Source: Sphingomonas phyllosphaerae (GTDB lineage: Bacteria; Pseudomonadota; Alphaproteobacteria; Sphingomonadales; Sphingomonadaceae). From it: a stretch of DNA of 64,000 nucleotides. Below, one piece after another: positions 54,775 to 63,869 of this stretch. Position numbers and translations under genes: made by a program. Where the stretch lies: NCBI RefSeq assembly GCF_029623345.1, contig NZ_JAPYKH010000016.1:25884-89883 (forward strand). Direction: 5' to 3'. The notes under the pieces are model-generated. The model had not been told where the DNA came from and did not search any database. It saw only the letters and a list, made by a program, of their open reading frames with translations. The first letter of the stretch is position 1; each line of letters begins with the position of its first letter.

Positions 54775-57129
54775 ATGCTCGACCGTCGCTCGTTCCTGCT
54801 CGGCAGCGCCGCGACATTCGCGCTCGCCCCGGCATGGCGCGCACGCGCGCAGACCGCGCCCGCGTCGTCGCGCACCCTCGCCGCGGGTCTCACCGCACCC
54901 ATCGAGATCGTCGACGATGTCTACGGCGTGCCGCATATCCGCGCGCAAACCATCCCCGACGCTTTTTTCGGCCAGGGCTATGTCGTCGCGCGCGACCGGT
55001 TGTTTCAGATCGACCTCGCGCACCGCCGCGAGCTCGGCCGGCTCGCCGAGGCGTTCGGCGCCGACTTCGCGCCGCACGACGCCACCGCGCGGCTGTTCCA
55101 CTATCGCGGCGACCTCGACGCCGAGCTGTCGCGCGTCCCCCCGGCGGTGCTGGCCTGCGCGCGCAGCTACGTCGCCGGGATCAACGCGCGGATCGCCGAG
55201 GTGACCGCCGACCCGGCGCTGCTACCGCCTGAATATCGCATCCTCGGCGTGACTCCCTTGCGCTGGGACGTGCGCGACTTTGTGCTCGCGCGCGGCGCCG
55301 CTGCGGGCAACACCGACGACGAGCTGCGCCGCGCCCAGCTCGCCGCGCTCGGTCTGCTCGCGCTCGACGCGGTGGTGGCACCGCTCCGCCCCGCCGCGGT
55401 GCTGCGCGTGCCCGAGGGGCTCGACGTCGCCGCGGTGAGCGACGGCGACCTCGCCGCGCTCGACCTCGGCGGCCTGCCCTTCGGACCCGAAACGCCGACG
55501 CGCGGCGAGCGGCTCGACGCCGCCAACGCGGGCAGCAACGCGTGGACCATCGCGCCGTCGCGCAGCGCGACCGGGCGCGCGATCCTCGCCAACGACCCGC
55601 ATCTCGGGCTGGGCGGCTTCGGCCCGCGCCACGTCGCGCATCTCAGCGCGCCCGGGCTCGACGTGATCGGCGGCGGGGCGCCCGGCCTGCCCGGGATCAT
55701 GCAGGGACACACCGACCGTTTCGCCTTCGGCCGCACCAATTTCCACATCGACCAGGAGGATCTGTTCGTCCTCGAGCTCCACCCCAGCGACCCCGAGCGT
55801 TACCGTCACGCCGGCGCGTGGAAGGCGTTCGACTCGCGCACCGTCGTGATCCCGGTACAGGGCGCCACGCCGCACCGTGTGACGCTGCGCCACTCGGTCC
55901 ACGGCCCGGTGGTGAGCCACGATCCGGCGAAGCGCCGCGCCACCGCGCTGGCCTCGATCGCGATGCAGCCGGGCGCGAGCGGCGCCTTCGCGATGATCGC
56001 GATCAATCTCGCGCGCGACTGGCAGGGGCTGAAGGCGGCGTTCGCGCTGCATCCCTCGCCGACCAACTTCCACTACGCCGACGTGGCGGGGAACCACGGC
56101 TGGCAGGTGGTCGGCTTCGTGCCGCAGCGCAAACGCGGCGAGGGGCTGCTGCCGGTGCCGGGCGACGGTCGCTACGACTGGACCGGCTACCGCGACTATC
56201 GCGTGCTGCCGAGCGTCTACAACCCACCCGCGGGCTGGTTCGCCTCCGCCAACCAGGACAATCTGCCCGCCGGATGGCCGCGCGACCGCGTCCCGGCGCA
56301 CTCCTTCCGCGATCCCTATCGCTACGAGCGGATCGCGGCGGTGCTCGCCGCGCAGCCGCGCCATACGCTCGCGGACAGCGTCGCACTCCAGCACGACACG
56401 CTCTCCGCGCCGGCGCGACAGCTGCTCGCGCTGCTGCCCGCGGGTGGGTCGCCTGCCGCGACGCTGCTGCACGGCTGGGACGCGCGCGTCGACGGCGACA
56501 GTGCCGCCGCGGCGTTGTTCGAGATCCTGTGGCGCGAGCTCGGCCAGCGCGCGCTCGCCGCGATCGTGCCCGAGCGAGCGCGCCACCTCGTCACCGAGAT
56601 CGCGCCCTCGGTGCTGCTCGGCCTGCTCGCCCGCCCCGACCGGCGGCTCGGTGCGGACCCGGCCGCAGCACGCGACGCTTTGCTCGCCGCCGCGCTGGCG
56701 AGCGCCTGGGACCGTGCCGTCGTGCTGATGGGGCCGGACGCGCGGACGTGGCGCTGGGACCGGCTCCACCGCGTGACGATCCGCCACCCGCTGTCGCGCA
56801 TCCCCGCGATCGCCGCCGCCTTCCCGCCGATCGAGGGCGGCGGCTCGGGCGGGGACAGTTACACCGTGATGGCGCGCTGGCTCGGCGACGGACCGGACTG
56901 GCGCACCCGCGGCGGGGCGAGCTATCTCCAGGTGATCGACGTCGGGGATTGGGACCGCTCGCTGATGCTCAACCTGCCTGGCCAGTCGATTGCGCCGACG
57001 TCGCCGCACTATCGCGACCAGTACGCGCCTTGGATCGCGGGACGGATGCTGCCGATGCTGTTCGGGCGCGCCGCGGTCGACGCGCAGGTCGCGATGCGGC
57101 GGACGCTGCTGCCCGCGGATGTGCGGTGA
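54775..57129 (+). CDS. Penicillin acylase family (Ntn) amidohydrolase, Tat-exported
   Basis: 784-residue precursor of an N-terminal-nucleophile acylase. A Tat signal (MLDRRSFLLGSAATFALAPAWRARAQ) is followed by an alpha chain (DDVYGVPHIRAQTIPDAFFGQGYVVARDRLFQIDLAHRRELGRLAEAFG) and the autocleavage site AGS254-NAWTIAP, whose serine becomes the beta-chain nucleophile. Further catalytic context: NDPHLGLGGFGPRHVAHLSAPG and NQDNLPAGW. Such enzymes cleave penicillins, acyl-homoserine lactones or N-acyl amino acids. The stop overlaps the next gene's GTG (GTGA), so it is coupled to a D-aminoacylase-like enzyme, arguing for N-acyl amino acid breakdown. Confidence 0.9.
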   Translation: MLDRRSFLLGSAATFALAPAWRARAQTAPASSRTLAAGLTAPIEIVDDVYGVPHIRAQTIPDAFFGQGYVVARDRLFQIDLAHRRELGRLAEAFGADFAPHDATARLFHYRGDLDAELSRVPPAVLACARSYVAGINARIAEVTADPALLPPEYRILGVTPLRWDVRDFVLARGAAAGNTDDELRRAQLAALGLLALDAVVAPLRPAAVLRVPEGLDVAAVSDGDLAALDLGGLPFGPETPTRGERLDAANAGSNAWTIAPSRSATGRAILANDPHLGLGGFGPRHVAHLSAPGLDVIGGGAPGLPGIMQGHTDRFAFGRTNFHIDQEDLFVLELHPSDPERYRHAGAWKAFDSRTVVIPVQGATPHRVTLRHSVHGPVVSHDPAKRRATALASIAMQPGASGAFAMIAINLARDWQGLKAAFALHPSPTNFHYADVAGNHGWQVVGFVPQRKRGEGLLPVPGDGRYDWTGYRDYRVLPSVYNPPAGWFASANQDNLPAGWPRDRVPAHSFRDPYRYERIAAVLAAQPRHTLADSVALQHDTLSAPARQLLALLPAGGSPAATLLHGWDARVDGDSAAAALFEILWRELGQRALAAIVPERARHLVTEIAPSVLLGLLARPDRRLGADPAAARDALLAAALASAWDRAVVLMGPDARTWRWDRLHRVTIRHPLSRIPAIAAAFPPIEGGGSGGDSYTVMARWLGDGPDWRTRGGASYLQVIDVGDWDRSLMLNLPGQSIAPTSPHYRDQYAPWIAGRMLPMLFGRAAVDAQVAMRRTLLPADVR

Positions 57130-58700
57130 GGCGCGCGCTGCTCGCGCTGCTGCTGGTCGGGGCGGCGCCTGCACCGACACTACCCGACGTCGCGATTCGC
57201 GGCGGCACGGTCTATTCGGGCGCCGACGCAGCGCCGTTCCGCGGCGACGTCGAGGTGAGCGGCGACCGGATCAGCTATGTCGGGCCGCCGCGGCGCGGCA
57301 AGGCAAGGCGCATCATCGACGCGCGCGGCAAGCTGGTCACCCCCGGGCTGATCGACGCGCATACCCATCCCGACACCTACCTGCGCTCGCCCGATGCCAA
57401 AACACGCGCCAACATCGCCTGGCTCGCACAGGGTGTGACAACGATCGTCACCGGGGTCGACGGCTATGGCACCCCGGACGTCGCGGCCGACTCACGCGCG
57501 CTCGCCGGTAAGGGAATCGGCACCAACACCGTCCCCTTCGTCGGCTTCGGCGCGGTGCGGCGCCGCGTGCTGGGGGCATCGGCGCGCGCGCCCGACGCCG
57601 ACGAGCTGGCCACGATGCGCGCGCTGGTGGCAGGTGCGATGTGCCAGGGCGCGACGGGCTTCTCGACCGGGCTGTTCTACGCGCCGCAGCGCTATGCCAG
57701 CACCGAGGAGGTGATCGCGGTGGCGCGCGAGGCGGGATCGCGCGGCGGACTCTACGACACGCACCAGCGCGACGAATCGGACTATTCGATCGGGCTGATG
57801 GCCTCGACCCGCGAGGCGCTGCGAATCGGGCGCGAGGCGGCGATGCCGGTGCATATCGCGCATCTCAAGGCACTCGGCGTCGCGGTCCACGGCCAGGCGC
57901 CCGCGCTTGTCGCGCTGATCGAGGCAGCGCGCCGCGCCGGGCAGGAGGTCACCGCCGACCAATATCCGTGGCTCGCCTCGGGCTCGGCGGTGGACGCCGC
58001 TTTGGTGCCGGGTTGGGCGCTCGACGGCGGTTACCGCGCCATGATCGCGCGCTTCGACGATCCTGCGGCGATGGCGCGGATCCGCCCGGAGATGCAGGCC
58101 AACCTGCGCCGCCGCGGCGGAGCGGCCTCACTGTTGCTGACCAGCGCGGGCCAGCCGTGGACGGGGCGGACGCTCGCGCAGGTGGCGGCGGCGTGGCGGG
58201 TCGACCCGATCGACGCCGCGCTCCGCATCCTGCGCGCGCCCAATGCCGCGCGCACCGACCCCGCAGGGGCAGCGGTGGCGAGTTTCAACATGGTCGATCG
58301 CGATGTCGACCTGATCATGCGCCAGCCCTGGGTGGTGACCAGCTCGGATGGGTCCGACGGTCACCCGCGCCAGTTCGCCACCTTTCCGAGGAAATATCGG
58401 GTCTACGTCCGCCAGCGCCGCGTCATCACCCTGGCCGACTTCGTGCGGCGTGCGACCGGGGCGAGCGCGGATATCTACCGGCTGGTAGGACGCGGCTACC
58501 TACGCGCGGGCTATGCCGCGGACATAACGGTGATCGATCCGGCGCGCTACGCGCCGCGCGCGGATTACCTCCACCCGCGCGTGCCGAGCGCGGGCGTCGC
58601 CGCCGTGCTGGTCAACGGGCGCGTGGCGCTGGTGAACGGCAGGCCGACGGGCGCGCTCGCCGGGCGCGTGCTGCTGCGCGCGACGCCGCGCGGCTGCTGA
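57126..58700 (+). CDS. D-aminoacylase-like amidohydrolase (N-acyl-D-amino-acid deacylase family)
   Basis: 524 residues starting at GTG 57126 (VRRALLALLLVGAAPAPTLP, a signal peptide). The metal-site HxH is in TPGLIDAHTHPDTYL; other landmarks are VTGVDGYGT, GFSTGLFYAP, LYDTHQRDES, AMPVHIAHLKALG, and TSSDGSDGHPRQFATFPRKYRVYVRQRR near the end, with the C-terminal ADITVIDP barrel-strand of the amidohydrolase superfamily. Removes acyl groups from N-acyl-D-amino acids; periplasmic location is unusual because many relatives are cytoplasmic. Operon partner of the acylase. Confidence 0.87.
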   Translation: MRRALLALLLVGAAPAPTLPDVAIRGGTVYSGADAAPFRGDVEVSGDRISYVGPPRRGKARRIIDARGKLVTPGLIDAHTHPDTYLRSPDAKTRANIAWLAQGVTTIVTGVDGYGTPDVAADSRALAGKGIGTNTVPFVGFGAVRRRVLGASARAPDADELATMRALVAGAMCQGATGFSTGLFYAPQRYASTEEVIAVAREAGSRGGLYDTHQRDESDYSIGLMASTREALRIGREAAMPVHIAHLKALGVAVHGQAPALVALIEAARRAGQEVTADQYPWLASGSAVDAALVPGWALDGGYRAMIARFDDPAAMARIRPEMQANLRRRGGAASLLLTSAGQPWTGRTLAQVAAAWRVDPIDAALRILRAPNAARTDPAGAAVASFNMVDRDVDLIMRQPWVVTSSDGSDGHPRQFATFPRKYRVYVRQRRVITLADFVRRATGASADIYRLVGRGYLRAGYAADITVIDPARYAPRADYLHPRVPSAGVAAVLVNGRVALVNGRPTGALAGRVLLRATPRGC

Positions 58701-58705
58701 GCCGG

Positions 58706-59872
58706 TCATACCAGTGCGGGGCGCGGGTCGACATGGGTGCGGCGCGAGGCGTGGCGGCGCAGCCCGATCAGCGGGCGCACCGGCCCGATCGCGCGACCGA
58801 TCAGGTAGAAGGCCCAGCAGCCCGCCACGGTGGCCGCCACCAGCAGCGCGAACTCGGCCCAGCCCGGCAGCGCCAGCGGGCGCAGCGCGTCGGCGGCGAG
58901 CACGATGATCGACTGGTGCACGATGTAGAAGGGAAATACCGCCTCGGTCAGCATCGGGCGCCAGCGCTGGTCGCGGTTCCAGTGCGAATCGGCATAGCCG
59001 ATCAGCGCCGTCACCGCACTCCAGCCCTCGACCGCGCGCGCGATCGAGAAGATCGTGCCCCAGGGCGCGGGCATGGTGTTGCCCGGCCAGCGGATCTCGA
59101 TGCCGGCGACGAGCGCATAGGCGGCCAGCGCGAGCGCCGCCGCGGGCTTCCACTGGCGCACGAAGGCGGCAAGCGTGGCTGGCGCGCAGGCGAGCGCATA
59201 GCCAAACAGGAAGGCGGGAAAGTAGCTGGCGTGCGCGACCCAGTCGTCGACCAGCGCGTGCGTCTCGCGCGCGCCCGGGAACAGGACGAAGTTGACCAGC
59301 ACCATCCAGGCGATCGGCAGGGCTAGCAGGGCGGGCCCCCGCATTACCCAGGCGAAGCCTTGCTGCGCCGTTGTGGTGACGATGGCGGGCAACAGCCCGG
59401 CGGCAAGGGCCAGCACAAGTGTGTAGATCCACAGATAGCCGATGAACCACAGGTGGTTCCAGGTCGGCAGCAAGAGCGGCCCGAGCATCGCGAAGCGCCA
59501 GTAATCGTGCCAGTAGAAGTACAGGAACCCATGCGGATAGCCGAACTTCTCACCGAGCTCGACCCAGGGCTGCACCGGCACGATCACGGCCACGCCGAAG
59601 GCGAGCGGCACTAGCAGCCGAAGCGAGCGCTGCCGGGCAAACCGCCACGGCTTCTTGTTGCGGATCATCAGCGCGCGGCTGGCGTAGCCGGACACGAGGA
59701 ACAGCAGCGCGAGCCGCCACGGATTGGACGCCATCATCGGCACCGCCACCCACCAGGCGCCTGGCAGCTTGGCGTGGAAGTCCCACGGTACGAACACCAT
59801 CCCGACATGGTAGAGGATGAGGATCGCGAACGCCCCGATGCGGAGCCAGTCGAGGCCATAATGCCGCTGCAT
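58706..59872 (-). CDS. Acyltransferase 3 / OpgC-like membrane protein
   Basis: A 388-residue inner-membrane protein with about ten segments. The N-terminus LDWLRIGAFAILILYHVGMVF carries the conserved His (YHVGM) and Arg of acyltransferase_3 proteins, and RNKKPWRFARQRSLRLLVPLAFGVAVIV is the RxxR loop. Members transfer acyl or succinyl groups to surface glycans. ATG 59872 (MQRHYGLDWLRIG) fits best; the open frame upstream has no start with a ribosome site. It is convergent with the D-aminoacylase gene (5 bases) and divergent from ispG. Confidence 0.85.
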   Translation of the reverse strand: MQRHYGLDWLRIGAFAILILYHVGMVFVPWDFHAKLPGAWWVAVPMMASNPWRLALLFLVSGYASRALMIRNKKPWRFARQRSLRLLVPLAFGVAVIVPVQPWVELGEKFGYPHGFLYFYWHDYWRFAMLGPLLLPTWNHLWFIGYLWIYTLVLALAAGLLPAIVTTTAQQGFAWVMRGPALLALPIAWMVLVNFVLFPGARETHALVDDWVAHASYFPAFLFGYALACAPATLAAFVRQWKPAAALALAAYALVAGIEIRWPGNTMPAPWGTIFSIARAVEGWSAVTALIGYADSHWNRDQRWRPMLTEAVFPFYIVHQSIIVLAADALRPLALPGWAEFALLVAATVAGCWAFYLIGRAIGPVRPLIGLRRHASRRTHVDPRPALV

Positions 59873-60023
59873 CGCGGCGCGACTAGCATTAACGCCGCGA
59901 TTACGCGAGGCGGGGAGGTCAGCCGTGCCGCGGAGCGCCGGGCGGGAGCCCCCGCGGAGGGGCGGAGCCTGCACCTGAGCCTCTGCCTTTCAACCGACAC
60001 GCCGCGCATGTATATGGAGCGCC

Positions 60024-61148
60024 ATGTCCATTCGTCCGTGGCGCGATATCACGCGCCGAGAGAGCCGCCAGATCATGGTCGGCAACGTCCCCGTCGGCGG
60101 TGGCGCGCCGGTCACCGTGCAGACGATGACCAACACGCCGACCGAGGACGTGCGCGCCACGGTCGACCAGATTCGCCGCTGCGAGGACGCCGGCGCCGAC
60201 ATCGTCCGCGTCAGCTGCCCCGACGTCGCGTCGACCACCGCGCTGCGCCAGATCGTGCGCGCCGCCGCGGTGCCGATCGTCGCGGACATCCACTTCCACT
60301 ATAAGCGCGCGCTCGAGGCGGCGGACGCCGGCTCGGCGTGCCTGCGGATCAACCCGGGCAATATCGGCTCGTCCGAGCGCGTCGCCGAGGTGGTGCGCGC
60401 CGCCAAGGCCAATGGCTGCGCGATCCGGATCGGCGTCAACGCGGGCAGCCTCGAGAAGGACCTGCTCGAGAAATACGGCGAGCCCTGCCCCGAGGCGCTG
60501 GTCGAGAGCGCGCTCGATCATATCAAGCTGCTCCAGGACCACGACTTTCACGAATATAAAGTGGCGGTGAAGGCGTCCGACGTGTTTCTCGCGGTGGCGG
60601 CCTATCAGCAGCTCGCGGACGCGGTCGATTGTCCGCTCCATCTCGGCATCACCGAGGCCGGCGGGCTGATCGGCGGCACGGTGAAGTCGTCGATCGGGAT
60701 GGGCTCGCTCTTGTGGTTCGGCATCGGCGACACGATCCGCGTCTCGCTCTCGGCCGAGCCCGAGGAAGAGGTGCGCGTCGGCTTCGAGATCCTCAAGGCG
60801 CTCGGCATCCGCAACCGCGGCGTGCGGGTGGTGAGCTGCCCGAGCTGCGCGCGCCAGGGCTTCGACGTGATCCGCACCGTGCAGACGTTGGAGGAGCGGC
60901 TCCAGCATATCCGCACGCCGATGTCGCTGAGCGTGCTCGGCTGCGTCGTCAACGGCCCGGGCGAGGCGCGCGAGACCGATATCGGGATCACCGGCGGCGG
61001 CAACGGGCGCCACATGGTGTATCTCTCCGGCGTGACCGACCATCACGTCCAGGACGCCGACATGGTCGAGCATATCGTCCGGCTGGTCGAGGCCAAGGCG
61101 GCCGAGATCGAGGCGCGCGACGCGGCGGCGGCGGTCGCGGCGGAATAG
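60024..61148 (+). CDS. ispG: 4-hydroxy-3-methylbut-2-enyl diphosphate synthase (flavodoxin)
   Basis: [4Fe-4S] enzyme of the MEP isoprenoid pathway, 374 residues. TIM-barrel start [50 protein letters not shown], and the cluster ligands in [13 protein letters not shown] (CxxC) and [24 protein letters not shown] (third Cys and the Glu). Cytoplasmic, essential. Start ATG 60024. Followed after 36 bases by vapB; no other isoprenoid gene in the window. Confidence 0.97.
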   Translation: MSIRPWRDITRRESRQIMVGNVPVGGGAPVTVQTMTNTPTEDVRATVDQIRRCEDAGADIVRVSCPDVASTTALRQIVRAAAVPIVADIHFHYKRALEAADAGSACLRINPGNIGSSERVAEVVRAAKANGCAIRIGVNAGSLEKDLLEKYGEPCPEALVESALDHIKLLQDHDFHEYKVAVKASDVFLAVAAYQQLADAVDCPLHLGITEAGGLIGGTVKSSIGMGSLLWFGIGDTIRVSLSAEPEEEVRVGFEILKALGIRNRGVRVVSCPSCARQGFDVIRTVQTLEERLQHIRTPMSLSVLGCVVNGPGEARETDIGITGGGNGRHMVYLSGVTDHHVQDADMVEHIVRLVEAKAAEIEARDAAAAVAAE

Positions 61149-61184
61149 GTCCGGTGCTATAGGTCGGGTCGTGGGGGCCCTGAC

Positions 61185-61430
61185 ATGACCTATCATGCGG
61201 AGGTGATCGCGGGGGGCAAGATCGTCATTCCCGGCGACCTGCGTCGAGAATTCGGGATCAAGGACGGCGACACGCTGATGCTGGACAAGGACGGGTCGGG
61301 CCGCCTCTCGATCATGACGGTCGAGCAATCGGTGCGTGAGTCGCAGCGGCGCGCGCAGGCGATCTTCGGCGATGAGTGTAGCGTCGAGCAGTTCCTGCGG
61401 GAGCGTCGCGCCAACTGGGGCGGGGAATGA
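61185..61430 (+). CDS. vapB: VapB-type antitoxin (AbrB/MazE DNA-binding fold)
   Basis: 81 residues. A swapped-hairpin AbrB domain YHAEVIAGGKIVIPGDLRREFGIKDGDTLMLDKDG followed by a C-terminal toxin-binding tail (SQRRAQAIFGDECSVEQFLRERRANWGGE) whose terminal tryptophan and acidic residues typically block the PIN active site. It probably autorepresses its operon. Its TGA overlaps the vapC ATG. Confidence 0.9.
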   Translation: MTYHAEVIAGGKIVIPGDLRREFGIKDGDTLMLDKDGSGRLSIMTVEQSVRESQRRAQAIFGDECSVEQFLRERRANWGGE

Positions 61431-61813
61431 GGGCCGTCGTCGACGCGTCGGCCATCATGGCATTGATGCTCGGCGAACCCGGGGCGGAGATCGTGATCGC
61501 GGTGGTCCGGCGAAGCTTGAGGTCGGCGGTGAACGTGTCGGAATGCTGCGCGCGCGGCGTCGAGCGTCAGGCGAGCGTGGAGCAGGTGCTGGAGATCGTC
61601 CGCGGCTACGACGTCGAGGTGGTGCCGTTCGACCTCAACGACGCGCTCGCGGCGGGGAGCTTGCGGGCGTCGACCCGATCCATCGGCGCGTCGCTAGGTG
61701 ATCGCGCCTGCCTCGCGCTTGGGCAGCGTCACCATCTTCCCGTGCTCGCTGGCGACCGGCGCCTGGCCGCGATTGATCCCGCGCTCGGCATCGACGTGCG
61801 CCTGATCCGTTGA
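61427..61813 (+). CDS. vapC: VapC-type PIN-domain ribonuclease toxin
   Basis: 128-residue PIN domain. Metal-binding acidic residues: Asp6 (VVDASA), Glu39 (NVSECC), Asp92 (LGDRACLAL) and Asp110 (LAGDRRL), all in place, so the RNase is expected to be active. VapC toxins cleave tRNA or rRNA when VapB is lost. The stop overlaps a TTG that starts the downstream EamA transporter, placing the toxin in the middle of a chain of overlapping genes. Confidence 0.92.
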   Translation: MRAVVDASAIMALMLGEPGAEIVIAVVRRSLRSAVNVSECCARGVERQASVEQVLEIVRGYDVEVVPFDLNDALAAGSLRASTRSIGASLGDRACLALGQRHHLPVLAGDRRLAAIDPALGIDVRLIR

Positions 61814-62712
61814 CCGCCACGCGCGCGCTCTCGCCCGCGCTCGCCTTCGCGGTGGCGGCGGCGGGGATCGGGCTGTTCTCGATCATGGACGCCTTCATGA
61901 AGGCGCTGACGCTCGCGCTCGGCGTCTACAACGCGCTGCTGTGGCGCGCGCTGCTCGCCGCGCTCATCGGCGGCGCGGTGTGGCGGCGCGGCCGCGGGCG
62001 GCGGCCGACCGCGCGCGCGCTGCGGCTGCACGTCCTGCGCGGCGCGATCACCACGGCGATGGCGCTGCTGTTCTTCTGGGGACTGGCGCGCGTGCCGATG
62101 GCGCAGGCGATCGCGCTCACCTACATCGCCCCGCTGCTCGCGCTGCTGCTCGGCGCGCTGTTCCTGCACGAGCGTGTCGGCACGCGGGTGGTCGTGGCTT
62201 CGCTCGTCGCGCTCGCCGGGGTCGGCGTGATCCTTGCCGGACACGCGCGGCTGGCGCTCGCGCCCGACGGGCTGCACGGCGCCGCCGCGATCCTGGCGTC
62301 GGCGGTCCTCTACGCCTGCAACCTGGTGGTCGCGCGGCTGCAGAGCCAGGCCGCCGACGCGCGCGAGATCGCCTTCGTCCAATCGGCGGTGCTCGCCGTG
62401 CTGCTCGGGCTCGCCGCGCCCTGGCTGGCGACGGTGCCGCCGGTGGCGCATTGGTGGCAGATCGTGATCGCGGCGGCGCTGGCGACGGGCTCGCTGTTCC
62501 TGCTCGGCTTGGCCTATGCGCACGGCGAGACCGGCTTCCTCGCGACCACCGAATATACGTCGTTCGTCTATGCCGCGCTGCTCGGCTGGGCGGTGTTCGG
62601 CGAGCGCGTCGCTACCACCACCTTGGCCGGTGCGGCGATCATCGTTGCGGCGTGCCTCTATGCCGCGCGACGTCGCGCGACGCCGCTGGCTGCGCTAGAG
62701 GGGGCGGCATGA
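61810..62712 (+). CDS. EamA/DMT family transporter
   Basis: 300-residue inner-membrane protein with ten segments in two EamA repeats (GIGLFSIMDAFMKAL...; HGAAAILASAVLYACNLVVARL...). The first repeat ends PMAQAIALTYIAPLLALLLGALFLHERV, the second ETGFLATTEYTSFVYAALLGWAVFGERV, a classic metabolite-exporter pattern. Start TTG 61810 overlaps the vapC stop (TTGA), and the stop overlaps the next gene's ATG (ATGA). Substrate unknown. Confidence 0.87.
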   Translation: MTATRALSPALAFAVAAAGIGLFSIMDAFMKALTLALGVYNALLWRALLAALIGGAVWRRGRGRRPTARALRLHVLRGAITTAMALLFFWGLARVPMAQAIALTYIAPLLALLLGALFLHERVGTRVVVASLVALAGVGVILAGHARLALAPDGLHGAAAILASAVLYACNLVVARLQSQAADAREIAFVQSAVLAVLLGLAAPWLATVPPVAHWWQIVIAAALATGSLFLLGLAYAHGETGFLATTEYTSFVYAALLGWAVFGERVATTTLAGAAIIVAACLYAARRRATPLAALEGAA

Positions 62713-63191
62713 CCGTCTCGATCCGTCCCGCCACCGCCGCCGACGTCCCCGTCATGCTGCGCTTCGTGCGCGAGCTCGCCGCCTATGAGCGCGAGCCCGA
62801 CGCGGTCGAGGCGACCGAGCCGATGATGGCGGAGGCGCTGTTCGGCGCGTCGCCCGCGGCCGAGGCGCTGATCGCCGAGCGCGACGCGGCGCCGGTCGGG
62901 TTCGCGCTCTATTTCTTCACCTATTCGACCTGGACCGGGAAGCGTGGGCTGTGGCTCGAGGACCTTTACGTCACCCCCGAGGCGCGCGGCAGCGGCGCGG
63001 GGGCGGCGCTGCTGCGCGCGCTCGCCGGCGTCGCGCTCGATCGCGGCTGCGCGCGCTTCGAATGGACCGTGCTCGACTGGAACACGCCCGCGATCGACTT
63101 CTACCGCGCCAAGGGCGCGGTGGCGCTCGACGCGTGGACGACGCAGCGGGTGAGCGGCGACGCACTGGTGACGCTCGCCGGTCGCGGCTAA
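62709..63191 (+). CDS. GNAT family N-acetyltransferase
   Basis: 160 residues. IRPATAADVPVMLRFVRELAAYERE (beta1-alpha1), WLEDLYVTPEARGSGAGAALLRAL (acetyl-CoA pyrophosphate loop R-x-x-G-x-G/A) and WTVLDWNTPAIDFYRAKGA (C-terminal), close to the diamine/thialysine N-acetyltransferase (SSAT-like) branch that acetylates polyamines or aminoethyl-cysteine. Start ATG 62709 overlaps the EamA stop; the SMR gene starts 1 base after its stop. Confidence 0.87.
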   Translation: MTVSIRPATAADVPVMLRFVRELAAYEREPDAVEATEPMMAEALFGASPAAEALIAERDAAPVGFALYFFTYSTWTGKRGLWLEDLYVTPEARGSGAGAALLRALAGVALDRGCARFEWTVLDWNTPAIDFYRAKGAVALDAWTTQRVSGDALVTLAGRG

Positions 63192-63192
63192 C

Positions 63193-63516
63193 ATGGCGTG
63201 GCTTTGGTTGATCGCGGGCGGGCTGTGCGAGGTGGCGTTCACCACCTGCCTGCGCCACGCCGACGGCTTCCGCGATGCTGGCTGGACGCTTGGTTTTGTC
63301 GCCGCGGTGTCGTTGTCGATGCTGCTGCTGGACCGCGCAGCGCGGACGATCCCGCTCGGCACGGCCTATGCGGTGTGGACCGGGGTGGGCGCGCTCGGCA
63401 CCGTGCTGATCGGCATCCTGTGGTACGACGAGCCGGCGACGCCGCTGCGGCTGCTGCTGATCCTCGGCGCGGTGGCGTGCATCGCCGGGCTCAAGCTGCT
63501 GGGGCCGGCGACGTGA
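63193..63516 (+). CDS. SMR family efflux protein (SugE/Gdx-like)
   Basis: 107-residue four-helix small multidrug resistance protein. The catalytic Glu13 is in GGLCEVAFT, and LGTAYAVWTGVGALGTVLIGI is the SugE/Gdx form (WTGIGAVG) rather than the EmrE form, pointing to guanidinium export. It would act as a dimer in the inner membrane. Its TGA overlaps the GTG of the TfoX-like gene. No guanidine riboswitch is seen upstream since the gene is within an operon. Confidence 0.88.
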   Translation: MAWLWLIAGGLCEVAFTTCLRHADGFRDAGWTLGFVAAVSLSMLLLDRAARTIPLGTAYAVWTGVGALGTVLIGILWYDEPATPLRLLLILGAVACIAGLKLLGPAT

Positions 63517-63848
63517 CGCTCAATCGCGCGCTGGTCGACTGGGTGGCGGAGGCGATGGCGCCGCTCGGTGAGATGACGCACCGGCGGATGATGGGCGGCG
63601 CGGCGCTGTACCTCGACGGCGTGATCTTCGCGCTGGTGACGGGCGACGGCGCGTTGTGGTTCAAGGCCGATGCGGCGAGCGACTTGGATTGGGACGCGGC
63701 TGGGTGCGACCGCTTCCGCTACGCGCGCGCGGGCAGAAGCGCCTCGATCAACTATCGCCGCGCGCCCGAAGACGTCCACGATGACGCGGACGCGATGCGC
63801 GCATGGGCGATGCTGGGGGTCGCGGCCGGGCGGCGCGCGGCGAGATAG
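63513..63848 (+). CDS. TfoX/Sxy N-terminal domain protein
   Basis: 111 residues. VAEAMAPLGEMTHRRMMGGAALYLDGVIFALVTGDGALWFKAD is the TfoX_N signature (M-GG-L--G--F), followed by [21 protein letters not shown]. The related Sxy/TfoX protein activates competence genes with CRP, but single-domain TfoX_N proteins in alphaproteobacteria have no established role. GTG start at 63513 overlaps the SMR stop by 4 bases, making it the last gene of the vapB-to-tfoX chain. Confidence 0.87.
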   Translation: MTLNRALVDWVAEAMAPLGEMTHRRMMGGAALYLDGVIFALVTGDGALWFKADAASDLDWDAAGCDRFRYARAGRSASINYRRAPEDVHDDADAMRAWAMLGVAAGRRAAR

Positions 63849-63869
63849 CGGTGGCGTGACGCTCGGGTC

